Source of the DNA: Brasenia schreberi | Lineage: Eukaryota > Streptophyta > Magnoliopsida > Nymphaeales > Cabombaceae | Direction: 5' to 3' | Assembly (NCBI GenBank): GCA_036023115.1 | Contig: JAYKKT010000073.1 | Location: 12,835,001-12,899,000, forward strand | DNA length: 64,000 bases | In this document: piece by piece, positions 1 through 11,860 of the stretch | How the letters are laid out: each line of letters opens with the position of its first letter | Numbering within the stretch: the first letter of the stretch is position 1 | Program-made: the position numbers and the translations under genes | Notes under the pieces: model-generated | Seen by the model: the letters and a program-made list of their open reading frames with translations, nothing else | Database searches by the model: none | What the model was told of the DNA's origin: nothing

Positions 1-989
1 CAATTATGCTTTTATGGCAAGACATACTAAGTGCTTCTTATAGACGAGGTGTTGGGATAGTTTTAGGGTTCGCCAGTGTATTGCAAAATCTTGGTGACCT
101 TCTCTATCTAATAAGTAGGGTTGTTCCTTGGCAATATTTTGATGAACCAAGGGTACTTCGTTTAGGGGTTCGAGGAAGATGAAACCCAAATTCCTCTTTT
201 AATGGATATAAGAGCCATAGATCAACTGGATCGAATGCTCTTAAAGTTATATAAGGGGACAATCTATTAAAGTTTTTCTTTTGGATCGAAGTGGGTCTGA
301 TGCAGACCACCAACAGGTTACAAAAGATGTAGAATAACATGGCAGATCCGACCCGTTCAAGACATCACAAACTCTATCTATATGGGATCCAACAGGGCAT
401 GACTCGGCTCCTTGTCAGCACCCACCCAATTCGCATACTCCCTTGGCTCTATGTACCAACTCAACCCTCTTAATCACACAGATTGGCCTTTCTTTAATAC
501 ACATCCTCTCTTTTTTCTCTTTTTATCTATTAATAAAAAGTGAGAAAAAATAAAATTCTTAATAAAATTTAAGAAAATAACAAAACTAATACGAATTGCA
601 TAAAGAGACTAATTTAAACATACGCTTTGCATGTGAAAGAGGTAGAAAGCCCAAAAAGGAAAAAACCAATCCGCACACATATAGTTCTTCTGTACGAGTT
701 ATCTCAATATGTACAATTCAATAGCTACTATTTCACGGCTCGCTCGTCAGCTCAAGATGTTGGTCATGTTTGGCTCGTGCGCTTGTTTGAGCCAAGCCAA
801 CTTAGACCAAACAAAATACGAGATCAATGAGCTGAATAAATCTACCAATTCAAAGTTTTAAAAATAAATAATCCTAAAAAAGGCCTCTAAATGTTTATGC
901 ATATGTTTTACTAGCTTCTCTTATCGCTTTGAGATTAGCTAAGTTGAAGATGGAAAGGTCTTACAAAGATCATCATTAACTGATTTCAT

Positions 990-1031
<42 letters not shown>

Positions 1032-1270
1032 TATGGCAAATTGGCTAATATGACTTAAGTAAATAATCAAACTTTTTAATTGTACACATAACTTTTAATG
1101 GACAGCTCGTATTCGGCTCAACTTAAACGAACACACGGAATGGGAAGAAGGAAAAAGAAGGGACGAAAGCGCTGAGAATCTTGGTTTATCCGGATATTCC
1201 ACATCATGGCTAAGGATATCCGAATTCTTTTCCGAATATTCCGCGCCATTCCACTGGCCCCTTGTTTTCC
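1..1270. other. AT-rich intergenic stretch, no gene seen
   Basis: No coding region is recognisable here. Short open frames have no family resemblance and look like chance. A (CA)n/(TA)n microsatellite sits at about 991-1031. The last 150 bases lead into the promoter of the GDPD gene. Confidence 0.6.
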
Positions 1271-1277
1271 TATAAAT
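1271..1277 (+). promoter_or_regulatory. Probable TATA box of the GDPD gene
   Basis: TATAAAT lies in the run CCTATAAATTTG, 377 bases before the chosen start codon at 1654. A start site about 30 bases downstream would give a 5' leader of roughly 350 bases with CT-rich tracts, which is common in plants. This is inference from position and sequence only. Confidence 0.45.
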
Positions 1278-1653
1278 TTGATCCCAAAAACAACAATAAA
1301 AAAAATTAAGAAAAGATAAAGGAAAACGAGAGATAAAAAGAAAGGCTGGTTCACGGCGTCCTCTCCCGTCGTCTTCCGTTAGGATTCCTTGAAAATATTC
1401 GGGCGGAGCGCCTTCGAGAAGGATGACGCGAGACCGCGCCACCCCTTTCGAATGCGGCAAGAGGATGACGACGCATCCACCCGCCGTTACCGTTACGATG
1501 GACGGAATATTCCCCTCCGTCATCCCTTCTCTCCAACTGTTTCCTCTGATTCTCTCTCTCTCTCTCTACAAAGCGAGGCTCCATAAATCTTCGTCCACAA
1601 GAAGGGGAGCCAGTCGATCCGGACAAGCAAGAAACTACTCTGCCCGTCCGGAG

Positions 1654-3070
1654 ATGTCTCTGAAGGCGGTCCATGTCTGCGATGTCCCCAACCTTGATCA
1701 GGTGACGGAGAGCGCCTCTCTCGCCATCTCCTCTGGCCGGTTTTTGAAAGGTAAACCGCCTGAGAGCCTTTTGCTTTTTCCTCTCGTTGTTTTGTTCCCT
1801 GTTTTTGTTGAGTGTCGCCGAATTCCAGTTCCGATCGGAGAGATCAATTTCACGTGGGGTCAGGAAGGGATAGTGGAAGTCATTGTGCATTCTAGTTTTG
1901 TCTTTGTTTTAGATGTTCACCGGAAAATGAATTTCCGGCCTGTTGCTAGAATGTGATGGCACATTTCCCGTCTTTCCGTTTCTTTTCCCTTTGTTTGTTC
2001 GGTGTCTGTGCTTGTTGCACTCTGTTTCCCCGGTTTCATATTCCTTTTCTTGCCGAGCTCACTGTTGTTGAATTCCTATAGTCAAAAACCATCTTCTGGT
2101 TTCATATCCGATCAGCGGTTCTTCTTGTTTGCTCTGTCTTTGATAGTTTCGTCTTTTTCGAGGACATCTCCATCGGTTTCCGGTTCTCTCTGTTTCTCTC
2201 TCTGTTTGCCGCGGGAGTGGGTGGAGGGTTAAAGTACAGGATGATCAGATTCCGGCGTCTGAAACACATTCACCGGCGGCAATTGAACGACGGCTCTGTA
2301 TACACATGATCTTTGGGTCATGAATCGCGATCATTTTCTTTTTAAAAGAATCATGATCACCTTCTTGTTAGTTCTTTGCGCTTCTTTTCCCTGCTTCTCG
2401 AAGTGGTATAGCTCATCTCTAACTTCTCCGGTGTTGTGCAGGGCCGGAAGAACAGAGAACGGCATTCAAGCCGGCGAGGTTCATGGTGATCGGCCATCGG
2501 GGTTGCGGCATGAACGTTCTCTCATCGATGGACAGGAGGATGAAAGCGTTCAAGGAGAATTCTCTCCTGTCCTTCAACAACGCCGCAAAACACGGCGTCG
2601 ACTTTGTCGAGTTCGACGTTCAGGTACCTCGCCGGAATTTTCTCCTCCCTTGCCACAAATTACCGATGATCTTTCAACTCCGAACCGCAACCCGGTTCGC
2701 GGCTTCCCCTCGCCGCGTACTTCGCCGACACGCCCACGTAAATTGCTCGGCGGAAAGACGATCGCGCGAATTATTCGGCGATTTCCGCGGTTTTGTTTGA
2801 GATGCCTCGTGTTCTTTATTGGCACGAAGTGTTCCTTTTCTTTATTGGCATTTAAAAGGGGATTGCTGCTTTGTTCACGTGAATTACTCGGCGAGGAACG
2901 AAGTGTTTCTTTTCTCTAAGTGCTTATGAACGATTTCCGAAACTCTCGGTTACAGGTGAGCTTTTGTTAGCGACTTCACTGCAACCGGTCGTAAGACGAC
3001 AAAATGGTCGGTTCTCCGGCCTAAATCGTCTGGTTGGTTCATCGGGCTTTAATAAGCTCGTTCGGCTAAG

Positions 3071-3165
<95 letters not shown>

Positions 3166-6100
3166 TGTGTGTGTGTGTGTCCAGTTAACGTGAAACCTAA
3201 TCGAACCAGCTCTAGGTTGGTTCCGGTTACCTTTGTGAAACTGTCGGTTTTGAGCTGTTTCGATTTGAGTTCAAAACTTCTACGAACCAAGAACCAGGAC
3301 TTTTATTAAAAATTTAAAAAATACTGGAACCAACGTTTTGAAATTTTAGGTTATGGTTTTATAAGAGGTGAAACCGGAATCGAACTCCGTAATGTCCGGT
3401 TTCAGTTCCAATTTCATCTGTTTCGATTGAAATCATTGAACCGGTTAGGAACTGACCATATATATAGAGAGAGGGGAAAAAAGAGAGCTTAGACTTTGAA
3501 CGGTTGAGATTGAAAAAGGAAAAACAGGTTAAAAGTAGCTTTTTCATGTTCAATCAAAGAAATGAGAGTAACTTCTGTTCTTATATATATAAAGAGAAAG
3601 AAAGAGAAAGAGTTACTTAAATTTTGAAATTAAAATAGTTAGTGAAGATTATATTGAAATATAAATGGTTAACCTTTTTGAGCAACTCGTATTTAGTTAA
3701 GGAGTATGTTGAGGCTTAAAGTGAAAAGAACTCCAATTGATATCATAACGAGTTTGCAACATACTCAACATACCCAAATTTGGAGCGTCAAATATTATAA
3801 GAACTCCAAAATTTGCAAAGTAGGAAATTGATATCATAACGAGTTTAAAAGATGGGGGCCTAAGAGGGTTACTTCCCACCCTTATTCTGTCTGTCCAACT
3901 GAGCCTAGCCAATGAACCTTGAACTGCCTCCGCCGGTGCTAATTAACATTAACAAAAGGGGTTTCTCTCAAATTGATACTATCACGAGCTAACAAAAATT
4001 GAAAAATTATCCCAAGATGAAGTTTAACCCATAATCCACGAATAATTTGGAGAATGGGGTTTCGAACTCATGACCTTGTGTGTCAACACCCCAGCCAGGT
4101 GCGGTGAACAATTGCTTATAATGTGAAGGTTTTATTTATAGACAATGACACATGAGGCAGTCAAGGAAAAGTCAAACGAGGTTGACGCGAACTATAGGTA
4201 ATTTGCGTGTTTCCTCTAAGAGAAGCGTTGCCGCTGTTTATTCTTGTATGTTGATGGTGATTGGAAAATTGCTGCAATGTAGGTCACCAGAGATGGTTGC
4301 CCTGTAATTTTCCACGACAACTTCATACTCACTGAGGACGACGTAACTCTCTCCCTCTCTCTCGCTCACACACACACGCACACGCACACACAGGGATGAT
4401 GGACCTCCGTGACGTGCAGGGGAGCTTATCAGAGCGGCGATTGACGGAGCTGACGCTTGCGGAGTTCCTCTGCTACGGCCCCCAAAGAGAACCCGTATCT
4501 GTAAATCCTCAACGCTTTCTCTTTGATGTCGTTTTTTCTTGACACTCGTTGGAACTTCCCGTGATTTTGCTTGGTGCGTAAAATTTTAGGTGGGAAAACC
4601 GCTTTTCAGAAAATCGAAGGATGGACGATTCTTTAGTTGGAAGGTGGAAGACGACGATCCGCTCTGCACGTTGCAAGAAGCGTTCCAAAAGGTGGACTCC
4701 TCGTTGGGTTTCAACGTCGAACTCAAATTCGATGATGGCTTGACATATTCGGAAGAAGAACTTGTTAATACCCTCCAAAATATTCTACGGGTATGTTTCC
4801 CATCCCTTTTATTCTTGTGCTGGTATACTTACTGCGGGAATCCGTCGACTAATCACCTGATTTTCCGATCGTTTTTCTTGAATTTAGGTTGTGTATGAAT
4901 ATTCTCAAGATAGGCCGATAATCTTCTCCAGTTTCCAGCCAGATGCAGCCCTGCTAGTCAGGAAACTTCAGAATCTTTATCCGGTGAGTATTTTCCTCTT
5001 ATTACTCAATGCCTATTTATAGGTCTGGTTTCACTTTATGAAAACCAAAAACCAAATCTTTCCCGCATTAATTAAATGCGGTTTGCTATGGAATCTTGGT
5101 GTCGTTATGATCTATCTTAGGCCATCTCCGCATTCAGGTTTAAAGAGTACAAGATTTTATTTTATGCTTTGCTTTTTAACACTTCTTTTCTCGCCGAAAC
5201 ATGAACATTAGTTACTGGTTGCTTTGGAAAACTCTTGTATTGTGTGGTGCAAGATGCAAACACGTATCTGTTCCATGAGCTTATCATGGGCTTATATGGA
5301 TCCTAGGCTGTGGTAAAAACATTCTTTACCAAGGGGGCTTTTGCTTAATATGGAGACTTGATCTTCCCCGTGATGTTCTTGACTTAAGTGACTAGTTGAG
5401 AATGATCGGCTTTTTTGTCCCTTAGGGTAGTTTTGCCTTGGCTTAGCTCATGTTCTATCCAGGTGACCATATTCGTAACAGAGTTACAGGAATAAATGTT
5501 AAGGTAACTCTAGTAGAAGATAAAATGAGAGAGAAAGACACACTTTAGATGGTCCGAACATTTAGAGAGGTCATCAAAAGAAGCTACGATAAGAAGTGTG
5601 GGAGAAAAAAGGTGAACACTTTAAAAGGTGGGGAAAAGAAACAACAAAAAATAATAAATATGATCAGACATTTTTTGAGTTAAATGATGATAGATCATAA
5701 GATGGAGCTTTATAGTGTCAATGAATTGAATTCATGTAGCCACTCCAGTGACTTCACCTAGTGAGGAAAAGGGCTTGTTCAGCATTCTTGTTTAGAAATG
5801 GCTTGATTAGGCTTGACAAGTATTTCCCTTTGACGTCGTTTCCAAAGAAAAAATGAAATTAATAATTATCAGTTCCCTGGCATTTTGTCCAGACTTTTGC
5901 GAGATATATTGCTGATAGACCTTTAATATGAGCTTTGCACTGGAGATTTTGGATCCGAGCATGACCTGAACTCTGTCTACTAAATGTATGATCAGGTATT
6001 TTTCCTCACGAATGGAGGATCTGAAGTTTACACAGACACCCGAAGGAACTCTCTCGACGAAGCCATCAAATTGTGCATCGCTGGAGCATTGCATGGGATT

Positions 6101-6642
6101 GTATCTGAAGTGAAAGGCATTTTCCGAAACCCTGCTGCCATTCCCAGGATAAAAGAAGCCAACCTTGGCCTCTTAACCTACGGCCAATTGAAGTAAGTAT
6201 TGTTTATTCCTTTTCTCTTAATTTATCTGTGTGCTTAATCTCACCTTGATAAACGAATATAAATGAAGGTCGTGTTACACAAACTAATTTTAATTGCAAA
6301 TACCAAATGGCAGCTTATGTGATCAAGGTACTATGCAGATATAAATGAAAGGATATCTCTTCTTAAATCTGAAAAACTTTTATTTTTGTTTGTAATTTGT
6401 TGGTTGAACACAGCAATGTATCGGAGGCTGTTTACATGCAACACTTGATGGGCGTGGATGGAGTGATTGTTGATCTTGTAGGAGAGATTGCAGAGGCTGT
6501 TTCAGACTTTGGGGCACCCGTCGGTGAGGAGGATTCGAGGTGTGTGGAAGATGGAAGGCTGCACAAGGTCGCCAGCAGGCCCAAGTTTTCTCAGGGGGAG
6601 TTATCATTCTTACTGAAACTAATACCCAATTTAATACAATGA
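1654..6642 (+). CDS. GDPD1: Glycerophosphodiester phosphodiesterase, GDPD1/2/3 type (8 exons)
   Basis: The enzyme hydrolyses glycerophosphodiesters (deacylated phospholipids) to sn-glycerol-3-phosphate and an alcohol; in plants the family is tied to lipid remodelling under phosphate shortage. Exons read as 1654-1750, 2442-2623, 4283-4342, 4420-4500, 4590-4790, 4888-4983, 5996-6192 and 6414-6642; all have GT/AG borders and phases that join to 380 codons plus stop. Visible catalytic features are the GHRG motif (His51, Arg52), the E-F-D pair Glu89/Asp91, His104 in the VIFHD motif, and the ELK motif at 184-186. The protein begins MSLKAVHV, the same opening as Arabidopsis GDPD1, which fixes the start although the frame is open further upstream; it ends near LLKLIPNLIQ, also typical. 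Length matches the family. Exon 4 is taken from 4420 because only that acceptor keeps phase and alignment. Plastid location, known for Arabidopsis GDPD1, is inference here. Confidence 0.95.
3072..3180. repeat. Compound microsatellite (CT)n-(TA)n-(GT)n in GDPD intron 2
   Basis: About 19 CT units are followed by about 25 TA units and then about 9 GT units with no break. The open frames over it, rich in Ser-Leu or Tyr-Ile, are low-complexity artefacts. Confidence 0.95.
3181..3460. repeat. ACCGGTTC-rich dispersed repeat, copy in GDPD intron 2
   Basis: The segment is dense in variants of AACCGG, GGTTCCGGTT and GAACCAG on both strands, separated by an A/T-rich middle. Similar segments occur at 11124-11860, 24985-25260, 26045-26508 and 45917-46215, so this belongs to a dispersed non-coding family. 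Borders are approximate. Confidence 0.5.
4040..4130 (-). repeat. tRNA-like (SINE-like) fragment
   Basis: On the minus strand the segment reads like a pol III B box (GGTCATGAGTTCGAAACCCC), preceded by a region recalling a tRNA anticodon arm. Related stretches lie near 45640, 46330 and 49460. No complete tRNA cloverleaf can be drawn, so this is called as a SINE-like remnant. Confidence 0.35.
5461..5790 (+). mobile_element. Degenerate RTE-like LINE 3' remnant in GDPD intron 6
   Basis: Translated with several frame breaks, the stretch follows the C-terminal end of the LINE protein seen intact elsewhere in this window (the region around VAPIEDKMREHRLRWYGHIE). For example, LVEDKMRE, a phenylalanine-rearranged form of the HIERRSKE block and the final conserved tail can be followed in order. 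It is in the sense orientation of the host gene. It is clearly the oldest of the five LINE fragments. Its exact ends cannot be set by eye. Confidence 0.6.
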
Positions 6643-7989
6643 CATTACTCGATTGTGAATTTGTGTACACTACCTATTACCATTGTATAACTGAAGTTGG
6701 TCAATGCAAAAACTTAAAAAGAAAAGGTTTTTACCCTTTGCTTGTATAAAATCTCCAATGGTATGGTTATTACCTATTACCATACGGCGCTTTATTCCAT
6801 ATGACTTATTATTGCTTATTGGAAAAACAACTTAAACCTGATCTTGTATGGAGAGATCATTCTCGTTGGTTATACATAATATTTAGGCAAGATAGACTCC
6901 TATCTAAGGATCAAGGTAGTATAATATAGGAGGTGAACCAAAGCCACCATGCCCTGGGTATCAAACTTGTGACTTGAGCCACCTATGCAAGTGCGCTATC
7001 GCTCTGTGTGCAGCAGCACACATATTGTGGGTGTCATTTCATGAACTGAATTATTTTTCAAAAAGATTCAGAGAAGCAAACAATTCAGATTTAATCGAAT
7101 CAATAGTTTACATCTTTAATTATGGGATTTAAATATGTGATGATCATCAATGTCACTTGGTAGGTGAAGAAATTAGGTCGCCAGATCAAGCTTCCTCCAT
7201 TCGTAAGTTCCATACGAAAAGCTTCAACACTTTGTACACCAAATTTGCAAATGTCAAAAGAATCCCATATAAAAGATATTATATATATATACATGAAATG
7301 AAACACGAATGCGCCTGTCCCCAAAATGAAACTGGACATAAAGACGTACCAAAACCAGAACTAGAACCAGAGTCGGGCCAGTTCGGTTCCCATTTTAGAG
7401 ATTCAATCACTAGGATCAAGCCGAACTATACCAAACCGAGCCTCATTTACTTTTCGAGCTTGAGCATGCTCTTCAATACCCTTGGTTAACTCGAGCTCAA
7501 ACTCGAGTTCGAATTTCAGCTCAACCAATTACAAACCACAAAGAATTGCTTTGCCCCCTTTGCTTTTCATCCTTCTTTTTTTTACAATGGTTTACTCCAA
7601 TCCTCTTCACTCCATAAAAATCAAATCTAAGTTTATATAAATAAAGCTCAATTAGGCACACAAGCAACTCGAGGCAAGTAGTTGCTAGTTCGAGTTTGGT
7701 TCCTCATGGTCAAGATTGAGTCAGTTCAAGTTATCATCTAATGAATTTCAAACTTGTCATGGTTAAAGAATGGCCTAACTTTGTACCCCAATGATTTAAC
7801 CATGTTCTGCACGAATCCAATTTCAAAGTTCGGCTGAGACAGACTCCTAATCTTGCATTAATGTAATCTACCATTAATTGATTTAACGGCAGCTCGGGTT
7901 TAAAATTAAAGGTTGAAAACCCAACCTTTCTTAGTATGGCACATGCAATTGAAAACTTTTATTTTAAGTAATCAATCAGCTTTTCTCAT
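6643..7989. other. Intergenic DNA downstream of GDPD
   Basis: The 3' UTR of GDPD lies in the first few hundred bases. A possible tRNA-like repeat remnant is near 6900-7018 and a short ACCGGTTC-type segment near 7330-7450. No gene is recognised; open frames of 60-110 codons here have no coding signature. Confidence 0.5.
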
Positions 7990-9875
7990 CCCCACTTAGC
8001 GACACGGTGGAGAGTACGAATGCAGTGAAAAGTAAACAAGAGTCACTACATTTTCGCTCGGATGTAGTGAATCAATTGCAGAGAGGATTCTCACATCATG
8101 AACGGATGTGGGTAAAGAAGTTAGCCCATCTACATTGCTGCTCAAATGTAATGAATAAATTACAGAGAGGGTCTCCGGATTTTCAATATGGACAGATGCG
8201 GGGAGGGGAGGGGGGGTAAAGAAGCTAATCCTAAATAATAAGATTCATATTGATTCTTGAAATATCATAACATTGTCCGGTAAGCTAATGGAGCTTATAT
8301 ATACTATGATTTATAGAAAAAATCATATTTTATATTTACAAGAGACAAAGTGGGTATTATCATAAATAAATATTTAAAGGATAGTATAATAGACATACAA
8401 CGATATGGTGTCCAAATCATGACGTTCAAATTTGTATTAGGAGCAGAGGTTTTGAATATAGTTTGTGCTTACGCACCCCAAGTATGACTAGAAGATAGTA
8501 TAAAGTCAGCTTTTTGGGAAGCGTTAGATAAGGTGATTCAAAGAATTTCACAAAGGGAGATGATTTGTTTAAGAGAAGACTTAAATGGACATATCGGTAA
8601 AGAGACATTAGAATATCAAGATATTCATGGAAACTTTGGTTTTGGGGATATAAATGAGGGAGGTAGGGAGATTTTAAATTTTGCTATAGCATTTGATCAA
8701 AAAATGATATGAACAACTTATGAGAATGGCTTATCACAAACACAAATTGATTATTTTATTTGTAGAAAAAAAGATAGAGCTTGTTGTAAAGATTATAAAG
8801 TAATTTCAAGAGAAAGGTTAACCACCCAACACTTTTAGTCATATGGATTTATAACTAAAAAACTAGGCAAAGAAGAAAAGAGCACATCAAACTATTTGGA
8901 CTAAATGGTGGAAACTCAAAAGTGAGAAAGAATATTTATTTAAACAAAAAGTCTTTCAAGGAGATGCTTGGAATTATGTTGGTACACCTTGTGATATGTG
9001 GAACAATATGGCTATACATATTAGAAAGTGGCGAAAGATGTGTTAGGTGAATATAAGGGAGGTGTATTGACACAAAAAGAAGCTTGGTAGTGGAGTGAAA
9101 TACTGCAAAATAAAATCAAGGCAAAGATGACATGTTATAAATTACATTATGCTAAGAAAACTAGTGAAACTTTAGAAGCTTATAATAAAGCAAAGAAGAA
9201 AGTGAAAAAGACCGTAAGTGAAGCAAAAGCTAAAATTTGAGAGGATTTATATAAAAAACTCAACTCAAAAGAGAGTGAAAGAGATATTTTTAAGATATCT
9301 AGGGCTAGAGATAAGAAAACTAAAGATCTTAATTCTGTTAGATGCATCAAAGACGAGGATGAAAAAATTCTAGTAGCAAATGATGATTTAAGAAATACAT
9401 GGAAAAACTATTTTTATAATCTTTTTAATGAAAATAAAGATGTTAGCATTAGCTTAAGAGAGTTAGCAAAATCAGAAAAGTATATAAAGCACAATTTCTA
9501 CCGACGTATTCAAAAGAATGAAGTCAAAGAGGCTCTTAAACATAAGAATGGTGGTCAATTGGTAGGACCAAACAATATTCCTATAAAAGTTTGAAAAATC
9601 CTAAGAAAAACAGGAATCACTTAGATCATAAGACTATTTAATGAAATATAGAGAAACCAAAAGATGCCCATGGAATAGAGAGCGAGTACACTTATACCCA
9701 TATATAAGAACAAGGGAGACATTTAGAATTGTATGAATTATTGGGGTATCAAGTTAGAGCCATACTATGAAATTGTGGGAAAGAATTATCGAACGTAGGT
9801 TAAGACAAGTATCGAATACAACAAATAACCAATTTGGATCATGCCAGACAGATCTACTATTGAAGCGATTCACCC
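7990..9875 (+). mobile_element. RTE-like LINE, copy A (decayed, 3' truncated)
   Basis: The order is a non-coding 5' leader (about 7990-8220), an endonuclease domain of the exonuclease-endonuclease-phosphatase type (about 8330-8740, with the conserved stretch around DLNGHIGKE), a Lys-rich linker (about 8890-9240) and the N-terminal part of reverse transcriptase (about 9240-9875). Many stops and frameshifts interrupt it. It matches the minus-strand copies at 36341-39714 and 41427-44697 in order and content. Similarity stops abruptly at about 9875, in the RT fingers region (after the segment matching RSTIEAIH), so the palm and the 3' tail are missing. Confidence 0.85.
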
Positions 9876-10191
9876 TTAGCGAAATTTCTTGTTTTATGTC
9901 TCTCGCCTTAAATTTAAATAATTAATAAATTCTGAAACTATGTGTATGAACTTTAAAAATATTTGAACGTACATATCTTTATGCATAATTTATATATTTC
10001 GGGTCAAGTACGGGTTGGATACTTTACCCATTTCAGGATGTTAACGTATTCCTCTTCTTAGAACCTGAACCTAGTTAAACTTGTGTAATCCCTGCCCTAT
10101 TCGCGTCGGGTTCTATCGGGGCCGGTGGATAGGGCTGGATACTTACCCTGTCCACGTACATGATTGACACCCATCTGCTATCAGTGGCGGA

Positions 10192-10302
10192 TCTAGAAAC
10201 TCTTTTGAGGTGGCTGAATAGTCTCTTGAATGGTGTCCCACTATGGGCTAAATTTCGCGTGGGGTGAACGCACCACCTCGGCTCAATGCAGATCCACCAC
10301 TG
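10192..10302. mobile_element. hAT-type MITE, copy 1 (CAGTGGCGGATC inverted repeats)
   Basis: The element starts CAGTGGCGGATC and ends GATCCACCACTG, an imperfect terminal inverted repeat of about 12 bases. It has no coding capacity and is 111 bp long. Two relatives are at 25355-25526 and 35776-35878. No clear flanking duplication survives here. Confidence 0.7.
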
Positions 10303-11123
10303 TGTCTTGCCCGTATTCCTTCTGGTGTATTTTTACTGAAGATAGATGATTTTTCCGAACTAATCTTCTGCCCAGTATTATCTTTGGTAGTGTTTTAGGA
10401 GACGAATGGGAAGATGATTGGCATAAAATAATAATGAAAGTGATGAATAACTTGCCTTGTTTATGGAAAATATGGCATGTTTAATTTCATCTTCAATAAC
10501 TTGCATTGTTAAGCATTGATTTATATATGTTGTAACCTTCACCGATAAATCATAAAAATCATTACCTGGATTTGATGAATAATCATTGAAAATAACTTAC
10601 TACTATACTGTCTAACACATCTCTACAACGAAGATGCCATCGGATCGTCGCCATTTCCCTCCAGAACCTTTCTTCATTCTCCAATGCTGACGATAGTTGT
10701 TTCTCCAATTGTAGTCATCTTCTCCGAAAAGCTTCATCATCTTCCCTTTCCACATTTTCCATTACAGCTCTAATATGCATGCTAGTGTTGACCGGAGCAT
10801 GAAGAACGGTCTTTAATTTAGTAAATATCTGATACACACTCCACCGGAAAACCAGTTGCTGCCAACACCCTGATGTATTTTGAATACCTCATCCTTGTGC
10901 ACCAACGTTCTTGAAAATAAAATCTCCTTTTCGGCGTTGGTAGATCAAGCTGCAGATTTAGAAGTAGCGGATGGTGATCAGACCCCCAGCCAATTTAGAT
11001 GTGAACGATGTCCGGCGGAAGAGAAGTTATTAAATGTCTAAACCACCACAAGATAAGTTATTAAATGATCAATAACAATTTTTCGAGATTTACACAATAC
11101 CTTGCCACTTCTAGTGCGGGTAA

Positions 11124-11860
11124 TTACACCTGGCTGGTTTCGTCTAAACTGGGATTGAAAGTTCCATCGAAACCTAGAACGCAAACCCGATCTGATACTC
11201 TGGGTTCGGGTTCATTTGAAAATTTCATGGAGATTTGTGAAACTTTAGAACAGGAACCATACAAATACTCGGAAACGCCGGTTCAGCTCCCCTTATCCGG
11301 TTCCGGTTCTGGTTAGTTTATTGGGCAATTGAGTCCAATTCACCCTGTTAGACTGGTTCCAAACCGGCCTAGATATTTATAATATCTAGGGGTAAGAATT
11401 TGAAAGGGACAATAGAAACACGGAAAGGAAATCTCCAAATCAAGATTATATGTGGTTTTCGCAAATCAAGATTTATCGAAAGGATACCCAAGATTCAACT
11501 GATATTCTCCCTCTTTATAATTTGGATTTCCTTTTGGATACGCAAGACATGTCTGGTTCCTGTTAACCTGGAACAGAGCCAGCCTGGGTCTAGCCACAGT
11601 TTCGAAGTCGTCGTGGGGATGATTCAGGTTTGAGTCCTAAACAACCTGGAATTGAAAAAAATTGTTTTAAAAATTAAAAATTTAAAGAAAAAATATTAAA
11701 ATTATGGAATTTATGGTTTGGAACTGTCATTTCTTGTTTCATGAAAGGTAGAACCTGAACCGAACTGGGTAGTTCCCATTTTTTGTTCCAATCGATTCCT
11801 GGCCCGGTTCGGTTTCAATTGAAATTACTAGCCCAGTTTCAAACCGGTCATGTCTAGGAT
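11124..11860. repeat. ACCGGTTC-rich dispersed repeats
   Basis: Two blocks (about 11124-11370 and 11560-11860) are dense in GAACC, ACCGG and GGTTCC motifs on both strands around an A-rich middle at 11650-11710. The right block ends in ACCGGTCATGTCTA, close to the ends of the 24985-25260 and 45917-46215 copies. Borders are approximate. Confidence 0.5.

Noticed and set aside
1351..1890. 179-codon antisense frame over GDPD exon 1
   Set aside because: It is the shadow of the CT-rich leader and exon 1 of GDPD on the other strand, with an Arg-rich composition typical of such shadows.
2320..2919. 199-codon plus-strand frame
   Set aside because: Wrong frame over GDPD exon 2 and its introns; the GHRG-containing frame at 2442-2623 is the real one.
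4040..4130. Functional tRNA gene
   Set aside because: Only a B-box-like motif is present and no cloverleaf or A box can be drawn.
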